A DNA stretch of 44,829 nt. It comes from JAYPCI01 sp038124645 (GTDB taxonomy: Bacteria; Pseudomonadota; Alphaproteobacteria; Pelagibacterales; Pelagibacteraceae). The stretch is taken from contig JAYPCI010000009.1 in the NCBI GenBank assembly GCA_038124645.1, positions 1-44,829 of the forward strand, in the 5' to 3' direction. The notes under the pieces are model-generated. The model did not search any database, was not told where the DNA came from, and saw only the letters and a list, made by a program, of their open reading frames with translations. This document shows positions 42,252 to 44,829 of the stretch, piece by piece. The translations under genes were made by a program, and so were the position numbers. How positions within the stretch are numbered: position 1 is the first letter of the stretch; the number at the start of each line of letters is the position of its first letter.

Positions 42252-43543
42252 GCTGCAATGATTTTATTGTTTTGTTTGATTTTATTTTTTAAAAATTTAT
42301 CTATTTGAACCGCAACATCTCTACCGTCTCTAATAGCCCAAACTACAAGTGAAGCCCCTCTAACAATATCACCAGCNNNNNNNNNNNNNNNNNNNNNNNN
42401 NNNNNNNNNNNNNNNNNNNNNNNNNNNNNNNNNNNNNNNNNNNNNNNNNNNNNNNNNNNNNNNNNNNNNNNNNNNNTTTCCAATAAATTTTTTCGGTGTG
42501 CTTAGCCATAAAAATTCAACACCTTCCTCCTCAGCATTATTAACCTCTCTGGCTGAGCCAGGCATATTTTCCTTATCTCTTCTATAAAGACATTTAACTG
42601 ATTTGGCTTTTTGCCTAATCGCTGTTCGAACACAGTCCATGGCCGTATCACCACCTCCGATAACCACAATGTCTTTATTTTCTGCGTTAAGTTCACCACT
42701 GTCAAATCTGCTAACTTTATCACCGAGTCCTTTTCTGTTTGATGCTGTCAGAAATTCCATTGCTGGAAATATATTTTTTAAATTATCTCCAGGAAGGTTA
42801 ATTTCTCTAGGCTTATACACTCCTGTAGCAATTAAAACTGCATCATGATTTTTTCTAATTTCATCGAATGTAATATTTTTTCCAATATCACAATTTAATT
42901 TAAACTTAATTCCACACTTTTTTAAATATTCTGTTCGTCTTTCAACAACAAATTTTTCTAATTTAAAATTTGGAATTCCATAAATCAATAAACCCCCTGG
43001 TCGATCATACCGATCATAAATAGTAACTTTGTATCCTAATTTTCTCAGTTCTTCTGCGGAAGCTAACCCTGCTGGACCAGCACCAATAATACCTATGGAC
43101 AAATTAATTTCATTTTTTACTTTAAACGGTTTAACCCAACCTTTTTCCCAAGCTGTATCGGTAATATATTTTTCAATTGAGCCAATCGTTACGGTACCGT
43201 GACCTGATTGTTCGATAACGCAATTACCCTCGCATAGCCTATCTTGTGGGCAAATCCTGCCACAAACTTCAGGCATGTTGTTTGTGCTTTGAGAAATTTC
43301 GTAAGCTTCTTGAAGTCGACCTTCTGCTGTTAATTTCAACCAATCCGGAATATTATTGCTGACAGGGCAATGCACCTGACAAAAAGGAACGCCACACTGT
43401 GAGCATCTGCTCGATTGCTCAGTTGCTTTCTTTGATATGTACTCATTATAAATCTCATCAAAGTCTGATACCCTTTCACCAACCAATCTTTTTTTAGGTG
43501 TCTCTTGATCAAGTTTAACAAATTTGAGCATTTTTTCAGTCAT
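42248..43543 (-). CDS. gltD: Glutamate synthase (NADPH) small subunit, interrupted by assembly gap
   Basis: The N-terminal part is clear: cysteine sets C47, C50, C55, C59 and C94, C98, C104, C108 for the [4Fe-4S] clusters, the FAD motif GAGPAGLA at 154-161, and a second dinucleotide motif VVIGGGDTAMDC near 293. The last 42 residues (AGDIVRGASLVVWAIRDGR onward) are the normal C-terminus. Between them 100 Ns replace coding sequence. Counting the Ns gives 431 aa, whereas GltD is normally about 470-480, so the true missing piece is probably about 75-90 codons. GltD supplies electrons from NADPH to GltB. It is first in the operon, before gltB. Confidence 0.92.
   Translation of the reverse strand: MTEKMLKFVKLDQETPKKRLVGERVSDFDEIYNEYISKKATEQSSRCSQCGVPFCQVHCPVSNNIPDWLKLTAEGRLQEAYEISQSTNNMPEVCGRICPQDRLCEGNCVIEQSGHGTVTIGSIEKYITDTAWEKGWVKPFKVKNEINLSIGIIGAGPAGLASAEELRKLGYKVTIYDRYDRPGGLLIYGIPNFKLEKFVVERRTEYLKKCGIKFKLNCDIGKNITFDEIRKNHDAVLIATGVYKPREINLPGDNLKNIFPAMEFLTASNRKGLGDKVSRFDSGELNAENKDIVVIGGGDTAMDCVRTAIRQKAKSVKCLYRRDKENMPGSAREVNNAEEEGVEFLWLSTPKKFIGXXXXXXXXXXXXXXXXXXXXXXXXXXXXXXXXXXAGDIVRGASLVVWAIRDGRDVAVQIDKFLKNKIKQNNKIIAA
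42377..42476. other. Assembly gap of 100 Ns
   Basis: Exactly 100 undetermined bases inside gltD. The round number indicates a placeholder of unknown size. Comparison with the usual GltD length suggests the real gap is roughly 225-270 bp. Confidence 0.98.
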
Positions 43544-43585
43544 GGGAAGTCAAACTATCGCTTTTGCTATTTCTTTAAAAGCTAA

Positions 43586-43591
43586 ATTATA
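43586..43591 (-). promoter_or_regulatory. Probable -10 element of the gltD-gltB operon
   Basis: On the minus strand a perfect TATAAT lies here, about 42 nt upstream of the gltD ATG. The predicted leader would be about 36 nt and contains a short inverted repeat (GCTTTT...AAAAGC). No good -35 hexamer stands 16-18 bp upstream, so the operon may need an activator; that last point is inference. Confidence 0.4.
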
Positions 43592-43658
43592 TCAGCAATG
43601 TTTACCTAAAAGACATTTAAATCCCTCTCTTTGTTTACTCGCTTTTGGAATATTAGTT

Positions 43659-43687
43659 ATGACATATTGTAATACCTAAATTATAAT
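43659..43687 (+). promoter_or_regulatory. Sigma-70-type promoter of uppP
   Basis: ATGACA at 43659-43664 (five of six -35 bases), a 17-bp spacer, then a perfect TATAAT at 43682-43687. Seven bases past the -10 is 43694, the A of the uppP ATG, so the transcript is predicted to be leaderless. The start site is inferred, not observed. Confidence 0.65.
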
Positions 43688-43693
43688 AGAAAC

Positions 43694-44449
43694 ATGTTCG
43701 AAATTTTTATTCTTTCAATAGTTCAAGGCCTCACAGAATTTTTACCTATTAGTTCATCATCTCACTTAATACTAATAAGCGAATTTTTGTTTAAAAGTGA
43801 TAGCAACTTAATGATAGATATTAGTCTTCATGTAGGATCTTTGTTTGCAATTATAATATTTTTTTCAAAAAAAATTTTAAATTTTTTTTCAGACAAAAGT
43901 TTTTTAGTTTTTATTATTATCGCTTCATTACCTACTTTAATAATCGGTTTTATTTTAGGTTTAACTGGGATAATTGAATACTTAAGAGAACCAATTATAA
44001 TTGGGATTGTAACGATTATATTCGGTTTGCTGTTATTTATCTCAGACAAAAATAATCAAAGTAAAAACCTGCAAGATTGTTTAAATCTAAAAAGTGCATT
44101 AATTGTGGGTTTTTTTCAATGTATTTCACTTATACCAGGCGTCAGTAGATCAGGCATTACAATTACTGCGGCACGATTTTTAGGTATATCAAGAAAAGAT
44201 AGTTTAACAATTTCTTTTTTATTATCGGTACCAATTTTAATTGCTATAGGATTCTTTAATTTTTTTGAAGTTATAAAACTTAACTCATTTGAAATTACTA
44301 TAACTAATATTGTAGGGATTGTTTTGTCATTTATCTTTTCATATTTAACAATTAAATATTTTTTTAAATTTGTTGAAAAATTTAATTTTAATATTTTTGT
44401 AATTTATAGAATAATATTGGGCTTAGTTATTATTACCTTATATTTTTAA
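43694..44449 (+). CDS. uppP: Undecaprenyl-diphosphatase UppP (BacA type)
   Basis: 251 aa, slightly shorter than the usual 260-275 but complete. It dephosphorylates undecaprenyl diphosphate to recycle the lipid carrier for peptidoglycan and glycan synthesis. The two conserved motifs are present: QGLTEFLPISSSSHLIL near residues 11-27 (catalytic Glu/Ser/His) and PGVSRSGITITAARFLG around 150-166 with the conserved Arg. About eight membrane segments. It is preceded by a clear promoter whose start coincides with the ATG, and it faces the candidate 29-aa gene and tRNA-Arg on the other strand. Confidence 0.95.
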   Translation: MFEIFILSIVQGLTEFLPISSSSHLILISEFLFKSDSNLMIDISLHVGSLFAIIIFFSKKILNFFSDKSFLVFIIIASLPTLIIGFILGLTGIIEYLREPIIIGIVTIIFGLLLFISDKNNQSKNLQDCLNLKSALIVGFFQCISLIPGVSRSGITITAARFLGISRKDSLTISFLLSVPILIAIGFFNFFEVIKLNSFEITITNIVGIVLSFIFSYLTIKYFFKFVEKFNFNIFVIYRIILGLVIITLYF

Positions 44450-44462
44450 ACTAATTTAAAAT

Positions 44463-44552
44463 TTAAAGAATTATAGTAAGTAACAATAATACGAGAGCTA
44501 TACAGCCCAAAAATATTATTACTGCTTTATTCAATGGCAATCTATCTAACAT
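44463..44552 (-). CDS. Candidate 29-aa single-pass membrane peptide
   Basis: A short reading frame encoding MLDRLPLNKAVIIFLGCIAL followed by VLLLLTIIL, i.e. a short polar start with one Lys, one Arg and one Asp, then a continuous transmembrane helix to the last residue. A purine-rich GAGAGGA stands 2 nt ahead of the ATG, stronger than most ribosome sites in this window. It lies 15 nt downstream of tRNA-Arg on the same strand and could ride on its transcript. No family was recognised. It may be a chance frame; coding is supported only by the start site, hydrophobic pattern and otherwise compact surroundings. Confidence 0.4.
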   Translation of the reverse strand: MLDRLPLNKAVIIFLGCIALVLLLLTIIL

Positions 44553-44567
44553 GTTCCTCTCTAATTT

Positions 44568-44644
44568 TGGTGCGCCTGCTAGGATTTGAACCCAGAACCT
44601 CCTGGTCCGTAGCCAAGCGCTCTATCCAGTTGAGCTACAGGCGC
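44568..44644 (-). tRNA. tRNA-Arg (anticodon ACG)
   Basis: A 77-nt cloverleaf including an encoded CCA (44568-44570). Acceptor GCGCCTG pairs with CAGGCGC, discriminator A. The D-arm is GCTC-AACTGGATA-GAGC, the anticodon stem CTTGG/CCAGG encloses loop CTACGGA with anticodon ACG (wobble A expected to become inosine), and the T-arm is CTGGG-TTCAAAT-CCTAG. It reads CGU/CGC/CGA arginine codons, so a tRNA adenosine deaminase (TadA) should exist in the genome. Confidence 0.97.
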
Positions 44645-44758
44645 TATTTACGAATAAATACCACAATTAATCTCATAAAAAACAAATAAAAACTTAAGGA
44701 ATTTTTATTAAATACATGTTTATTAGAGCCTTAATTAGTATTAAACTAAATTAAAAAT

Positions 44759-44829
44759 ATGACCAATATAACTGTTCCCGATATAGGGGATTTTGAAAAT
44801 GTTGAGATTATAGAAGTCTTGGTTAAAGC
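44759..44829 (+). CDS. Lipoyl-domain protein, N-terminal fragment (pyruvate dehydrogenase E2-like)
   Basis: Only 23 codons are in the window. The product begins MTNITVPDIGDFENVEIIEV and continues LVK, the start of a biotinyl/lipoyl domain. The VPDIGDF...VEVIEVLV form is typical of AceF-type dihydrolipoamide acetyltransferases that partner homodimeric AceE, and also of dihydrolipoamide dehydrogenases carrying an N-terminal lipoyl domain; the two cannot be told apart here. No aceE lies immediately upstream: the 114 bp before the start hold no gene, only AT-rich sequence after tRNA-Arg on the opposite strand. Confidence 0.75.
   Translation, partial: MTNITVPDIGDFENVEIIEVLVK

Noticed and set aside
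44450..44470. AAATTTAAAATTTAAA-like palindromic stretch after uppP
   Set aside because: Pure A/T with no stable stem; not an intrinsic terminator.
1..44829. CRISPR arrays, insertion sequences, prophage, toxin-antitoxin or defence genes
   Set aside because: Looked for regularly spaced repeats, transposase or integrase motifs and terminal repeats; none seen. The window is core genome.

Overview
The window is 44.8 kb of very AT-rich, tightly packed bacterial chromosome. Gene content and order point to a free-living alphaproteobacterium with a streamlined genome, of the SAR11 or HIMB59 kind. The evidence is the bolA / J-domain protein / cobS / cobT block beside aroK-aroB, a class I lysyl-tRNA synthetase, rpmH-rnpA-yidD-yidC followed by argB, many A/T-ending codons and almost no spacer DNA. 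The exact clade is an inference. There are no insertion sequences, prophage genes, CRISPR arrays or rRNA genes, and no gene-free stretch reaches 300 bases (the longest is about 150 bp, between gltD and uppP). A run of 100 Ns inside gltD is an assembly gap.

Layout: (1) 1-888, minus: the start of a DUF255 thioredoxin-like protein and a TVP38/TMEM64-type membrane protein. (2) 939-7822, plus: a nine-gene run, rpmH-rnpA-yidD-yidC-argB-HAD nucleotidase-dapD-dapE-HDAC-like amidohydrolase, with gaps of at most 11 nt. It combines ribosome and membrane biogenesis with arginine and lysine/diaminopimelate synthesis. (3) 7819-11963, minus: truA, fmt, def, then an unrecognised 591-aa exported protein and a 62-aa membrane protein. 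(4) 12019-17183: aroK-aroB, bolA (opposite strand), then J-domain protein-cobS-cobT. (5) 17190-18033, minus: a VUT-family (queuosine precursor) transporter and rpmB. (6) 18120-25422: a TauE/SafE exporter; pyrD and lysS on minus; then a trkH, AmpG-type permease and NlpC/P60 run. (7) 25427-36098, minus: a translation superoperon, glycosyltransferase-thrS-infC-rpmI-rplT-pheS-pheT-lepA-glycosyltransferase-tRNA-Ser. (8) 36151-43543: an alpha/beta hydrolase (plus) converging on gltD-gltB-SDR epimerase (minus). (9) 43694-44829: uppP, a possible 29-aa membrane peptide, tRNA-Arg and the first codons of a lipoyl-domain protein (pyruvate dehydrogenase E2-like).

Most of the window is core metabolism and translation. 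The less ordinary elements are the CobST AAA+/VWA pair with a J-domain protein and BolA, an AmpG permease paired with a signal-less NlpC/P60 peptidase (probable cell-wall recycling), predicted leaderless promoters in front of tauE and uppP, a tRNA that starts on the base after a stop codon, an unknown exported/membrane protein pair, and the absence of engB from between yidC and argB.
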